Source of the DNA: Burkholderiales bacterium RIFCSPHIGHO2_12_FULL_63_20
GTDB taxonomy: Bacteria; Pseudomonadota; Gammaproteobacteria; Burkholderiales; Burkholderiaceae_C
Reading direction: 5' to 3'
Assembly (NCBI GenBank): GCA_001770775.1
Contig: MESA01000038.1
Location: 135,953-199,952 of the forward strand
Length of the DNA: 64,000 nt
The notes beneath the pieces were generated by a model. The model made no database searches and was not told the DNA's origin. It saw only the letters and a program-made list of their open reading frames with translations. Shown in pieces: positions 44,018-53,818 of this stretch (positions are counted from its first letter, which is position 1; each line of letters begins with the position of its first letter). The position numbers and the translations under genes were made by a program.

Positions 44018-46036
44018 TCACATCTCCACGCGAAGGGTCAGGAAACTCTTGCGAGCCAGCTTGAAGTTCTCTTGAACGCGGAAAAACGTTCCCGCTCCTT
44101 CAGCCGACTGAACCGTCAGAGCCGCTTCCGCCCTGCTGGCACCGATGCGGAAAGAATAAGCCAAGCGCAGATCGGTGCGATGCGTAAACGGCATCCAGTC
44201 ATCACGCGCACGCCAAGTCATCCCGCCCACCCTTTCGTGAATCACACCGAGCTGCAAGTTCCCCGGCAACCGCTGAAACAACGCAATCAGCGTGGTGTGC
44301 TCGGGCGGTCGACGCTCATCGTCCAGCTCAAGCTTGGGGTCATCCCACTCAAGGCGATTGAAGCTTTGATTGAGCCACACCTCGGTCGACTCCAACGGCT
44401 TCCAGCGTAACTGATATTCCAGACCGGTCATCGACAGATTCGTCCGGTTGACGTAGTCACGCGACCGTCTGCCGTTGAGCGGATTGGTTTCAGGATGTGG
44501 ATACAGCGTGGTTCCAATCACGTCTCGCATCCGCTCGTGATACAGCCGGGCGTCCAGCGTCAGGTGAAGTCCCTTGAAACGACCGACATACCCCAACTCC
44601 TTGCTCAGCAAGGTCTCCGGTTGAACCCGGCCGGTGGCAGCGTACTCATGCACATAGATGGCACCCACGTTGGTGTAAGTGCGCGTATCTGCCTCATATT
44701 CATACAAATTGGGGGCGCGAATGGACTCCGTGACGCCGAAACGTACCGTGTGCTCCGGCGACAGCAACCAGTTGGCCATCAAACGCGGTGCGGTGTAAGT
44801 ACCAGCGCGACTGTGGTCTCCCACGAAGAGACCACCATTGAACAACCAGTGTGCGCTCGCTCGCCACTCCACCGTCCCAAAGGCACGTGTCTCGCGAAAA
44901 GACACCCAGTCGTGGGTGTTGTACAGGGGGGCAGATCGGGCTCTCTCATCCTTGAACCCCAGCCCGATCACCGCTCTCACGCTGTCGGAAAGACTGGCTT
45001 TGCGCTGAACCTCCAGGTTGACCCGTCGCCCGATCCCGCCATAGTCCATTTCAAAATAGGCGCCAGGGATCGGAAAGGTCGGGCGGTTCGCCCGATCGTT
45101 GGGTGCCGTGGCAAAGTCTTGCTTGCTGTCCTCCATGAAACTGGCAGACACCTTGAGCTCATCGGCCTCACCCAACTGCCTGCGCCATTCGCCTTGGAAA
45201 TAGGTGTCACGGGTACGAATCTTATGCAGCGGGTTCTCGTTGTCGCTGTCACCTTCCCCCGCATCCAGGTAGGACACCCCCATGGCCACCATCACATCAT
45301 CGTTGAGCGTCGGCTTGAAGTCAGCCCGCGCATTCACCTGCCCCAGGCGCTTGTCGTCGTAGGCATTGAGGTAGCCCGAGTCACGCTGCTCCCCCACCGA
45401 CAGCCGAAAACTGGCGGTCTCATCCCCCACTCCGATGCGGGCGCGGCGATCGCGAATCCCGTTGTCGCCAGAGGTCAGCGACACCTCACCGCCGACCGTG
45501 TCGGCGCTGTGGCGGGTGATGATGTTGATGACGCCGAACATCGCATTGGCGCCATAGGCCGCCGAGTTGGCACCGCGCAGCACCTCAATGCGCTCGATGT
45601 CCTCGAGCATCACGTCCATCATGCCCCGGTGGGTGTCCCCCAGATAGCTGGAGGCATACACCGAGCGTCCGTCAATCAACACCAGATTGCGGGTGCCAAA
45701 GTCATCCAGGGGGATGTGATAAGCCGCCAGGGGATTGGCCCCATTCCAGCCCCCGGAAAGGTAGCCCGGCACCAACCGCATCACCTCGGCCAGGGTACGG
45801 GCGCCCGACAAGCGGATCGTCTGGCGGTCAATGACAGTGATCGCCCCTGGCGCTTCATTCAGCGGTTGATCCAGCCGACTGGCCGTCAACACCACCGGCA
45901 CGTTGGCAAAGTAGTCCTCTTCGGTGGGCGCTCGCCCGGCCGCCTGCACGCTCACCGCCGTGAACCCGCCCAAAGCCAAGCCCAGCACCAAGCGGTGGCA
46001 CGCCCTCCGAACACACAACGCAGACAACGAAACCAT
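44018..46036 (-). CDS. TonB-dependent receptor (paralogue 1)
   Basis: Signal peptide, plug domain ([72 protein letters not shown]), C-terminal aromatic-rich beta strands; start at MVSLSALCV. Confidence 0.95.
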   Translation of the reverse strand: MVSLSALCVRRACHRLVLGLALGGFTAVSVQAAGRAPTEEDYFANVPVVLTASRLDQPLNEAPGAITVIDRQTIRLSGARTLAEVMRLVPGYLSGGWNGANPLAAYHIPLDDFGTRNLVLIDGRSVYASSYLGDTHRGMMDVMLEDIERIEVLRGANSAAYGANAMFGVINIITRHSADTVGGEVSLTSGDNGIRDRRARIGVGDETASFRLSVGEQRDSGYLNAYDDKRLGQVNARADFKPTLNDDVMVAMGVSYLDAGEGDSDNENPLHKIRTRDTYFQGEWRRQLGEADELKVSASFMEDSKQDFATAPNDRANRPTFPIPGAYFEMDYGGIGRRVNLEVQRKASLSDSVRAVIGLGFKDERARSAPLYNTHDWVSFRETRAFGTVEWRASAHWLFNGGLFVGDHSRAGTYTAPRLMANWLLSPEHTVRFGVTESIRAPNLYEYEADTRTYTNVGAIYVHEYAATGRVQPETLLSKELGYVGRFKGLHLTLDARLYHERMRDVIGTTLYPHPETNPLNGRRSRDYVNRTNLSMTGLEYQLRWKPLESTEVWLNQSFNRLEWDDPKLELDDERRPPEHTTLIALFQRLPGNLQLGVIHERVGGMTWRARDDWMPFTHRTDLRLAYSFRIGASRAEAALTVQSAEGAGTFFRVQENFKLARKSFLTLRVEM

Positions 46037-46061
46037 CTCACACCCATCCAGCAAACGTCCG

Positions 46062-46090
46062 CAATTATGAGCTGAGCACCCTCTTGTCAA
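46062..46090 (-). promoter_or_regulatory. candidate sigma-70 promoter for TonB receptor paralogue 1 (TTGACA ... CATAAT/TAATTG)
   Basis: Minus strand TTGACA (46085-46090) with CATAAT at 15-bp or TAATTG at 17-bp spacing. Confidence 0.5.
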
Positions 46091-46115
46091 CCGGAAGGAT
46101 GGCGAGAACAATTGC

Positions 46116-48125
46116 TCACATTTCCAGCTGCAGGGTCAAGAATCCCTGACGCCCCCGCCGGTAGTTCCGCTGGGGGTCGAAGAACAGTTGATCACCCTCC
46201 ACAGACTGCACCATGAAGGCGGCCTCGGCTTTGTACCCACCCCATCGGAAGGTGCGCGCCAACCGAATGTCGGTGCGGTGTGTCGCCTCCATCCAGTTGG
46301 CCTTCGCGCGCAAGGTCATCGAACCCAGGCGTTCGTGCAGCACGCTGATTTGCCAGTTGTCCGGCAGTTGCTGGAACAACGCCACGGTGGTGGCATGGCG
46401 AGGTGGACGACGCTCTTCTTTGACCTCTTGCACGGGGTCGTCCCACTTCATGCGCGAGAAGTTCTGATTCAGCCACAACTCCGTGCGGGACGTGGGCTTC
46501 CAGCGCCACTGATACTCCAGCCCCACCAGCGTCAGCGCATGGCGGTTGACGAAATCCCTGGCCTTGCCCAACTGGTTCGGCAGCAAAGTGGCGCCCTCCC
46601 CATTGTCGTCCACCACCACATCGCGCATGCGCTCACGGTACAGGCGAGCATCAAACGTCACCTGTGCATCCGGCCAGCGCCCCCAATACCCAACTTCCTG
46701 ACTGGTCAACGTCTCAGGCTGCACCGACCCGCTTGCCGCGTAGGGCCGCGTGAAGTACGGCGTGCCCGGCAGGGAGACGCGAACATCGCTCTTGTATTCA
46801 GACAGACTGGGGGCGCGCATCGACTCCGTCACACCCATGCGCCAGGTCTGATGGGGGGTCGCCAGCCAGTTGACCATCAGGCGGGGCGCTGTATACGTTC
46901 CAGCCAGTGTGTGGTCCCCCACGAACAGTCCGGCATTGAGCAGCCACGCTGGATTCACACGCCACTCAGCGGTGCCGAACAGACGGGTCTCCCCCATCGA
47001 GACCCAGCCTTGACCGTAATACATCGTGTCCGAGCGCGCTCGCTCGTCCTTGTAACCCACCCCCACCAGGGTTCGCCAGGCCGGGCTCCAGACAGTCCGC
47101 CGCTGGACCTCCACATTGTTGCGCTGCCCCCATGTGCCGTAGTCCACATCCAGTGAGATGGGTGGGTACGACGGCATGAGCACCGTCATGGTCAGGGGCT
47201 CCCACCGGCGGTCTTCCATGTAATTGACGGACACCTGCAACTCATTGCGATCATCGAGCTGACGTCGCCATTCCACCTGTGCGTGGGTCGTGCGGGAACG
47301 AAGCTGATGAAAGGGATTGCTCCTGTCCGTGGCCGAATAGCCGTCTCCGGACAGCAACTCGGAGACCCCCAGCGAGACCATCACGTCATCGGCCAGTGAG
47401 GGCTGCAGGTCTGCGCGCAACTGAACCTGACCCAGGCGTTTGTCATCGAAGGCGTTCAAGTAACCCCGGTCGCGCTGCTCACCCACCGACACCCGGAAGT
47501 TGCTCGCCTCGTTGCCCACCCCCAGGCGGGCATAGGTGTCGCGAATGCCGTTGTCGCCCATCGAGAGCGCGGCCGAGCCGCCCACGGTGTCGGCACTGTG
47601 TCGGGTGATGATGTTGACGACTCCGAACATCGCGTTGGCCCCGTAGGCCGCAGAGTTGGCCCCACGCAGCACCTCGATGCGTTCGATGTCAGGCAACAGC
47701 ACGCCCATCATGCCGTAGTGGGTGTCACCCAGGTAGCTGCTGGCATACACCGAACGGCCATCGATCAGCACCAGATTGCGCCCGCCAAAATCGTCCAGGG
47801 CAACATGGTACGACGCCAAGGGATTGGCTCCGTTCCACCCTCCCAGCACGTAGCCGGGCACCAGGCGCAGCACTTCGGCCACGGTGCGCGCACCCGACAG
47901 GCGGATGGTGTCACGGTCGATCACCGTCATGGCACCGGGCGCCTCGTTGAGCGGCTGGTCCAGGCGGCTGGCGGTCAACACCACCGGCACGCTGGCAAAG
48001 TAGTCTGCCTCCGTCGGCGCGCGCTCGGTCGCGTGGGCGCCGGCCACGCCCCACCCCGCCAGAGCCATCCCCCACCCCAGGCTTTGACCCCATTTCAGAA
48101 CACGACACACCGACAACGACACCAT
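46116..48125 (-). CDS. TonB-dependent receptor (paralogue 2)
   Basis: Nearly identical plug domain to paralogue 1 ([52 protein letters not shown]); start at MVSLSVCRV. Confidence 0.95.
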   Translation of the reverse strand: MVSLSVCRVLKWGQSLGWGMALAGWGVAGAHATERAPTEADYFASVPVVLTASRLDQPLNEAPGAMTVIDRDTIRLSGARTVAEVLRLVPGYVLGGWNGANPLASYHVALDDFGGRNLVLIDGRSVYASSYLGDTHYGMMGVLLPDIERIEVLRGANSAAYGANAMFGVVNIITRHSADTVGGSAALSMGDNGIRDTYARLGVGNEASNFRVSVGEQRDRGYLNAFDDKRLGQVQLRADLQPSLADDVMVSLGVSELLSGDGYSATDRSNPFHQLRSRTTHAQVEWRRQLDDRNELQVSVNYMEDRRWEPLTMTVLMPSYPPISLDVDYGTWGQRNNVEVQRRTVWSPAWRTLVGVGYKDERARSDTMYYGQGWVSMGETRLFGTAEWRVNPAWLLNAGLFVGDHTLAGTYTAPRLMVNWLATPHQTWRMGVTESMRAPSLSEYKSDVRVSLPGTPYFTRPYAASGSVQPETLTSQEVGYWGRWPDAQVTFDARLYRERMRDVVVDDNGEGATLLPNQLGKARDFVNRHALTLVGLEYQWRWKPTSRTELWLNQNFSRMKWDDPVQEVKEERRPPRHATTVALFQQLPDNWQISVLHERLGSMTLRAKANWMEATHRTDIRLARTFRWGGYKAEAAFMVQSVEGDQLFFDPQRNYRRGRQGFLTLQLEM

Positions 48126-48356
48126 CACACGCCCAATGACCGCAGGTTTGCGATTATGCGCATGCTGACCCCACCTCACTGTGTCAGACCAGGAAAGCGA
48201 GGCGCATCGGTCTGCCCACCCTCCGTTGGGGGCAACTTCGTGAACATTGACACGCCACTCACAGGTCGCGATCGAGTCAAAACGGCGTCACTCCAGAGAC
48301 AAGTCCCATTGACACCGAAATGTCTGTACCTTCCGGCCAACGTCACAGTCAATGAA

Positions 48357-49940
48357 ATGAGCAGCACCATGAGCTTTCAGCAACTTTCAGTGGGTAAACG
48401 CCTCAGCATCGGGTTCGGGCTGGTGCTCGCGATCCTGGTCGTGGTCGCAACGATCGCGCTGATCAAGGTGAATGCCATCAACACCGCCCTGCACGCCAAC
48501 AGCGACGTGCACGCCTCCATCCAGCGCTTTGCGATCAACTTCCGTGGCTCGGCCCATGACCGAGCGATTGCCGTCCGCGACGTGGTGTTGAGCGACACCC
48601 CTGCAGAGCGACAAAAAGAGGTCGCGACCATCGAGGCGCTGGCGCGGTTCTACGCAGAATCGGCCACCCCGTTGGAGGCCCTGGTGGCCAACGCCGAGGA
48701 CAAGGCCGAGTTGAACCGACTGTACGGCGCGATCAAAGACATTGAGGCACAGGCCGTGGCCACCACGCAGTCCATCGTGAAGATGGTGGACGGGGGTGAC
48801 GCCACGGGCGCCCAGACCCTGCTCTGGTCGCAGGCCAAACCTCAGTATGTGCAATGGCTGGCGGCCATCAACCAACTGATCGACTACGAAGAACAACGCA
48901 TCCAGGCCCAGAACAAGATTGCACTGGACGAGGCTGATGGCTTCCTGACCGTGATGCTCACCGCGCTGGCCTTGTCGCTGCTGTGTGGCGCGGCCCTCGC
49001 GTGGACCCTGTCCAACAGCATCCTCAAGCAATTGGGTGCGGAGCCACAGGCCCTGGGTGACGCCGCCCGACGCGTTGCCGAGGGTGACCTCAACCCGGTC
49101 CCCGGCGCAGACCAGGCGCCCGCCGACAGCGTACTCGCGTCCCTGGGTGCCATGCGCACCAGTCTCGCCAGCATCGTGGCCCAGGTCCGCCAAGCCTCTG
49201 ACTCGATCGACACGGGATCGGCCGAGATCGCCACCGGCAACGCCGACCTCTCCCTGCGCACCGAACAGCAGGCCTCCAGCCTGCAACAGACGGCCTCATC
49301 CATGATGCAGATGAACAGCGCCGTCAAGAGCAACGCGGACACCGCCCGTCACGCCACGCAACTGGCGGCATCGGCCAGTGCGGCGGCCACCAAGGGCGGT
49401 CAGGTGGTCGGCCAGGTCGTGGCCACCATGGACGACATCAGCGCCAGCTCGAAAAAGATCGCCGACATCATCGGCGTCATCGACGGCATCGCCTTCCAGA
49501 CCAACATCCTGGCGCTCAACGCCGCCGTGGAAGCGGCCCGCGCCGGGGAGCAAGGCCGTGGCTTCGCCGTGGTGGCCTCCGAGGTCCGCAATCTGGCCCA
49601 GCGCAGTGCCGAAGCCGCCCGCGAGATCAAGTCCCTGATTGGTGCCAGCGTCACGAAGGTCGAACTGGGCACCCAACTCGTCAACGACGCAGGGTCCACG
49701 ATGGACGACATCGTCACCCAGGTGCGCAATGTGTCAGACCTGATCAACGAGATCGGCACGTCCACGCAGGAGCAGACCGACGGCATCGACCGGGTGAGCC
49801 ACGCGGTCTCCGAGCTGGACCGCACCACGCAGCAAAACGCGGCGCTGGTCGAACAAAGCGCCGCTGCTGCTGAGAGCCTGCAGCAGCAGGCCAGCCGCCT
49901 CGCCGAGCTGGTACGCATCTTCCGCCTGAACCAAGGCTAA
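48357..49940 (+). CDS. methyl-accepting chemotaxis protein (4HB-type sensor)
   Basis: Two TM segments flanking ~160-aa periplasmic helical domain, HAMP, signalling hairpin [51 protein letters not shown]. Confidence 0.95.
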   Translation: MSSTMSFQQLSVGKRLSIGFGLVLAILVVVATIALIKVNAINTALHANSDVHASIQRFAINFRGSAHDRAIAVRDVVLSDTPAERQKEVATIEALARFYAESATPLEALVANAEDKAELNRLYGAIKDIEAQAVATTQSIVKMVDGGDATGAQTLLWSQAKPQYVQWLAAINQLIDYEEQRIQAQNKIALDEADGFLTVMLTALALSLLCGAALAWTLSNSILKQLGAEPQALGDAARRVAEGDLNPVPGADQAPADSVLASLGAMRTSLASIVAQVRQASDSIDTGSAEIATGNADLSLRTEQQASSLQQTASSMMQMNSAVKSNADTARHATQLAASASAAATKGGQVVGQVVATMDDISASSKKIADIIGVIDGIAFQTNILALNAAVEAARAGEQGRGFAVVASEVRNLAQRSAEAAREIKSLIGASVTKVELGTQLVNDAGSTMDDIVTQVRNVSDLINEIGTSTQEQTDGIDRVSHAVSELDRTTQQNAALVEQSAAAAESLQQQASRLAELVRIFRLNQG

Positions 49941-49995
49941 GCCGCCAGCCAAGGTCTGCCCCACCTCATCGTGAGGCGCCCCTCCCAGGCGCGGG

Positions 49996-50023
49996 GGAAC
50001 TTCTGCCCGATTTAGCACTCTGA
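49996..50023 (+). promoter_or_regulatory. putative sigma-E (RpoE) promoter of rpoH: GGAACTT-N16-TCTGA
   Basis: GGAACTT 49996-50002, 16 nt, TCTGA 50019-50023; matches the E. coli-type sigma-E consensus. Confidence 0.65.
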
Positions 50024-50038
50024 TCCGGTGAGTGCTAA
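50012..50038. promoter_or_regulatory. CIRCE element (HrcA operator) TTAGCACTC-N9-GAGTGCTAA
   Basis: Perfect match to the CIRCE consensus, 34 bp upstream of rpoH ATG. Confidence 0.95.
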
Positions 50039-50072
50039 TATTCTTTCAGAAGGATCCACGAAAGGACCAGCC

Positions 50073-50999
50073 ATGACCCTGACGACCGCCCTTGCCCCCC
50101 GTGACCCCTGGAGTGTGGTGCCCTCGCTGGGCAACTTGGACGCGTACATCCGCTCGGTCCAGGCCATCCCCATGCTGGCGCCCGACGAGGAGCAGTCCCT
50201 GGCGCGTCGTCTGCGTGACCAGCAGGACCTGCAGGCCGCCTCCCGTCTGGTGCTCTCGCACCTGCGCTTGGTCGTGTCCATCTCCCGTCAGTACATGGGC
50301 TACGGCCTGCCGCAAGGTGACCTGATTCAGGAAGGCAACGTCGGCCTGATGAAGGCCGTCAAGCGCTTCGACCCCGATCAGGGCGTGCGCCTGGTGAGTT
50401 ACGCCATGCACTGGATCAAGGCCGAGATCCACGAATACATCCTGAAGAACTGGCGCATGGTCAAGGTGGCCACCACCAAGGCCCAACGCAAGCTGTTTTT
50501 CAACCTGCGCTCGCTCAAGCACCAGTTCAAAGGTGAAGCCGACGCCGTCAACGTTGGTCGCGCCTGCCTGTCGGAGCACGACATCCAGCGCATGGCCACG
50601 GAACTCAATGTCCGTCCGGAAGACGTCATCGAGATGGAAACCCGCATGGCGGGTGGCGATGTGGCGCTAGAGGCCCCCACCGATGACGACGGTGACGGCC
50701 CTGTGGCCCCGCTGGCCTACTTGGCCGACGAGATCCACGAGCCCACTCGCGTGATCGAGGCCCACCGCCGCGACTGGCTGGCCAGCGATGGCATCGCCTT
50801 GGCGCTCGACCAGCTCGACGCCCGCAGCCGCCGCATCGTCGAAGAGCGCTGGCTACAGGTCAACGACGACGGCTCGGGCGGCATGACGCTGCACGACCTG
50901 GCGGCCGAATACGGCGTCAGCGCGGAGCGCATCCGTCAGATCGAAGTGGCCGCCATGAAGAAAATGCGCAAGGCCCTCACCGAGGTCGCCGAAGCCTGA
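50073..50999 (+). CDS. rpoH: RNA polymerase sigma-32 factor RpoH
   Basis: SRQYMGYGLPQGDLIQEGNVGLMKAVKRFDP; RpoH box QRKLFFNLRSLK; sigma region 4 HTH. Confidence 0.96.
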   Translation: MTLTTALAPRDPWSVVPSLGNLDAYIRSVQAIPMLAPDEEQSLARRLRDQQDLQAASRLVLSHLRLVVSISRQYMGYGLPQGDLIQEGNVGLMKAVKRFDPDQGVRLVSYAMHWIKAEIHEYILKNWRMVKVATTKAQRKLFFNLRSLKHQFKGEADAVNVGRACLSEHDIQRMATELNVRPEDVIEMETRMAGGDVALEAPTDDDGDGPVAPLAYLADEIHEPTRVIEAHRRDWLASDGIALALDQLDARSRRIVEERWLQVNDDGSGGMTLHDLAAEYGVSAERIRQIEVAAMKKMRKALTEVAEA

Positions 51000-51075
51000 T
51001 CGGCCCCGGCGCGGCCAGGGCTTGCAGCCCGGTCACCCGAGGCCCTCGCCCGCTCAGGGTGTGCTGAAAACCGGT

Positions 51076-52722
51076 TCAGGCCCCGCGCAGCCGCGCGATC
51101 ATCGCTGCGGTGGCCGCATCCAGCCCACTGACATCGCCGCTCTCCAGACGCGGCAGCAGGTCGTTGCTCATGGCCTTGCCCAGCTCCACGCCCCATTGGT
51201 CGAAGGAGTTGATGCCCCACAGCGCACCGCTGACCAGCACCCGGTGCTCGTACAGCGCGATCAAAGCCCCCAGTGAGCGCGGCGTCAGCGCATCGATCAC
51301 CATCGTCAAGCTGGGGCGGTTGCCCGGGAAGGTGCGGTGGCGTGCAATCACCTGCGGCGCCAACTGTTTGGACGCGGTCGGCGCGACCTCGTGGGCTGCC
51401 TGCTCGGTGGTCTTGCCCCACATCAGCGCCTGCGCCTGCGCCAGCCCGTTGGCCAGCAACATCTGATGCTGGCGGTGCAGCAACTCCTGCACCGCAGGCG
51501 ACAGCTGCCCGGCGTCGCGCAGCGGCAAGCCCTTGAACAAGATGAACTCCACCGGGATCACATCGGTGCCCTGGTGCAGCATCTGGAAAAACGCGTGCTG
51601 CCCGTTGACACCCGGCTCGCCCCACACCACCTCACTGGTGGCGTAGGTCAGCGGCTGACCGTGACGGTCCACGCTCTTGCCATTGCTCTCCATCACCAGT
51701 TGCTGCAAGTAAGCCGGCAGGCGGCGCAAGCCGTGGTGATACGGGGCCACACAACGGCTGGTGTAGCCCTTGAAGTTGCGATACCAGACGTCCATCAGCC
51801 CCAGCCACAGCGGCAGGTTGGCTGACGGTGGGGCCGACGCGAAGTGCCGGTCCATCGCATGCGCCCCGTCGAGCAGCGCACGGAAATGCGTGCGCCCCAG
51901 CGCCAGCGCAATCGGCAGACCAATGGCCGACCACAGCGAGAAACGCCCCCCCACCCAGTCCCAGAATCCGAAGGTGGTGGTGATGCCGAAGGTCGCTGCG
52001 CCCTCGACATTCGAGGTCGTGGCCACAAAGTGGCGGGCAATGTTGGTGCCACCCTGGTCCAGAAACCACTGGCGCGCGGTGCGCGCGTTCACCATGGTCT
52101 CCTGCGTCGTGAAGGTCTTGGACGCCACGATGAACAGGGTGTGTTGCGGGTCGACCTGCCGCAACACGCTGGCCAAATCCTGTCCGTCGATGTTCGACAC
52201 GAAATGGCTGCGCAGGCGGGGATGGGCAAAGGCCTCCAGCGCCATCACCACCATCTGCGGCCCCAGGTCCGAGCCGCCAATGCCAATGTTGACCACATCG
52301 TGGATGTCGCCCGGATTCGGCCCGCCGGCCGTGGCCCAGACCCCGTCGACAAAGTCCAGCATCGCGTCGAGCACCGCATGCACCTCGTCGCTGAACGGAC
52401 CCTGGCCCCGCGGCGCACGCAGCGCCGTGTGCAGCACCGCCCGGCCCTCGGAGACATTGACCAGCTCACCCCGCAGCAGCGCATCGCGTCGCTCGGTCAG
52501 CCTGCATTCGCGCGCCAGATCCAACAGGTGATGGCGCGTGGCCACATCCCAATGCACCCGTGACATGTCCACCACCACCTCAGGCGCCTCGAAGGTCAGG
52601 GCCTCCACGCGGCGGGGGTCATCGGCAAACAGGTTGCGCAGGTCCAGCGTGGACCCGTGGGCCTGGTAATGCCCGTGCAGGGCCGCCCAGGCCACAGTCT
52701 GGTCACAACGGGGAGACGTCAT
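51076..52722 (-). CDS. pgi: glucose-6-phosphate isomerase
   Basis: VVNIGIGGSDLGPQMV, FIVASKTFTTQETMVNA, DQWGVELGK. Confidence 0.96.
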   Translation of the reverse strand: MTSPRCDQTVAWAALHGHYQAHGSTLDLRNLFADDPRRVEALTFEAPEVVVDMSRVHWDVATRHHLLDLARECRLTERRDALLRGELVNVSEGRAVLHTALRAPRGQGPFSDEVHAVLDAMLDFVDGVWATAGGPNPGDIHDVVNIGIGGSDLGPQMVVMALEAFAHPRLRSHFVSNIDGQDLASVLRQVDPQHTLFIVASKTFTTQETMVNARTARQWFLDQGGTNIARHFVATTSNVEGAATFGITTTFGFWDWVGGRFSLWSAIGLPIALALGRTHFRALLDGAHAMDRHFASAPPSANLPLWLGLMDVWYRNFKGYTSRCVAPYHHGLRRLPAYLQQLVMESNGKSVDRHGQPLTYATSEVVWGEPGVNGQHAFFQMLHQGTDVIPVEFILFKGLPLRDAGQLSPAVQELLHRQHQMLLANGLAQAQALMWGKTTEQAAHEVAPTASKQLAPQVIARHRTFPGNRPSLTMVIDALTPRSLGALIALYEHRVLVSGALWGINSFDQWGVELGKAMSNDLLPRLESGDVSGLDAATAAMIARLRGA

Positions 52723-52739
52723 GCTTCGCTCTCCCCCGC

Positions 52740-53687
52740 TCAGCGCTGCGCCTCGATCAAGGCATCCAGCTTACCGGCATCAACGGCGAACGCACGGATG
52801 CCCTCAGCCAGTTTCTCGGTGGCCATCGCATCGTCGTTGAGTGCATAGCGGAAGGCGGCCTCACTCAGAGGTGCCTCCGGGGCGTCGACGTGGGTGGGGG
52901 GCACCAGCTGGCGCACCACCGGCGCATCGCTGGCCTGCAGTTGCGCCAGCAGGTCTGGGCTGATGGTCAGCAGATCGCAGCCCGCCAGGGCCAGGATCTG
53001 GCCCACATTGCGGAAGCTCGCCCCCATCACCTCGGTGCGTACCCCGTGGGCCTTGTAGTAGCTGTAGATGCGGCTGACCGACTGCACGCCCGGGTCGTTG
53101 ACGCCGGCCTGCGCGGCCTCGTCCCAGGCCGCACCGGCCGATTTCTTGTACCAATCGTAGATGCGCCCGACAAACGGCGAGATCAGTTGCACACCCGCAT
53201 CGCCACAGGCGCGCGCCTGGGCAAAGGCGAACAGCAGGGTCAGGTTGCAGTGGATGCCTTCTTGTTCCAGCACGCGGGCCGCCTGGATGCCTTCCCAGGT
53301 GGCCGCGATCTTGATGAGCACACGCGCACGCGCAATGCCGGCCGCTTCGTACAGGCTGATCAGGCGACGCGCCCGCACCAGCGTGGCCTCGGTGTCAAAG
53401 CTCAGGCGGGCGTCCACTTCGGTCGACACGCGGCCGGGCACCACCTTCAGGATTTCCAGACCAAAGCGCACCAACACCTGGTCCACGATCGCATCCAGCG
53501 ACACCCCACGGTGCGCAGCCACCACCTCGGCCAGCAAGGGCGCGTACTCGGGCTTTTGCACCGCCTTGAGAATCAGGGACGGGTTGGTCGTGGCGTCTTG
53601 CGGGGTGAACTGGGCCAGTTGCTTGAAGTCACCGGTGTCGGCGACAACGGTGGTGCAGGCCTTGAGCTGATCGAGTTGCGAGGTCAT
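52740..53687 (-). CDS. tal: transaldolase
   Basis: [61 protein letters not shown]. Confidence 0.95.
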   Translation of the reverse strand: MTSQLDQLKACTTVVADTGDFKQLAQFTPQDATTNPSLILKAVQKPEYAPLLAEVVAAHRGVSLDAIVDQVLVRFGLEILKVVPGRVSTEVDARLSFDTEATLVRARRLISLYEAAGIARARVLIKIAATWEGIQAARVLEQEGIHCNLTLLFAFAQARACGDAGVQLISPFVGRIYDWYKKSAGAAWDEAAQAGVNDPGVQSVSRIYSYYKAHGVRTEVMGASFRNVGQILALAGCDLLTISPDLLAQLQASDAPVVRQLVPPTHVDAPEAPLSEAAFRYALNDDAMATEKLAEGIRAFAVDAGKLDALIEAQR

Positions 53688-53718
53688 GGGAAACAAGGTG
53701 AAATGGGCTGACTCCGAC

Positions 53719-53734
53719 CTCGTATCGAAACGAG
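53719..53734. promoter_or_regulatory. imperfect palindrome CTCGTATCGAAACGAG in tal/zwf divergent region, candidate operator
   Basis: Seven of eight symmetric base pairs, central CG. Confidence 0.4.
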
Positions 53735-53818
53735 ATCGACCAGCATCCTGAATTTGGCTTATCGTGAAGCCACATTCTGTCTCCAAAATCATGACAGGCG
53801 TGCCCTGCGGCCCCTGGA

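Noticed and set aside
44495-46075. 526-aa plus-strand ORF opposite the TonB receptor
   Set aside because: Antisense shadow ORF with no motif support.
47598-48356. N-terminal extension of the MCP ORF (780 aa)
   Set aside because: Antisense to the TonB receptor; true MCP start is ATG 48357 (or 48369).
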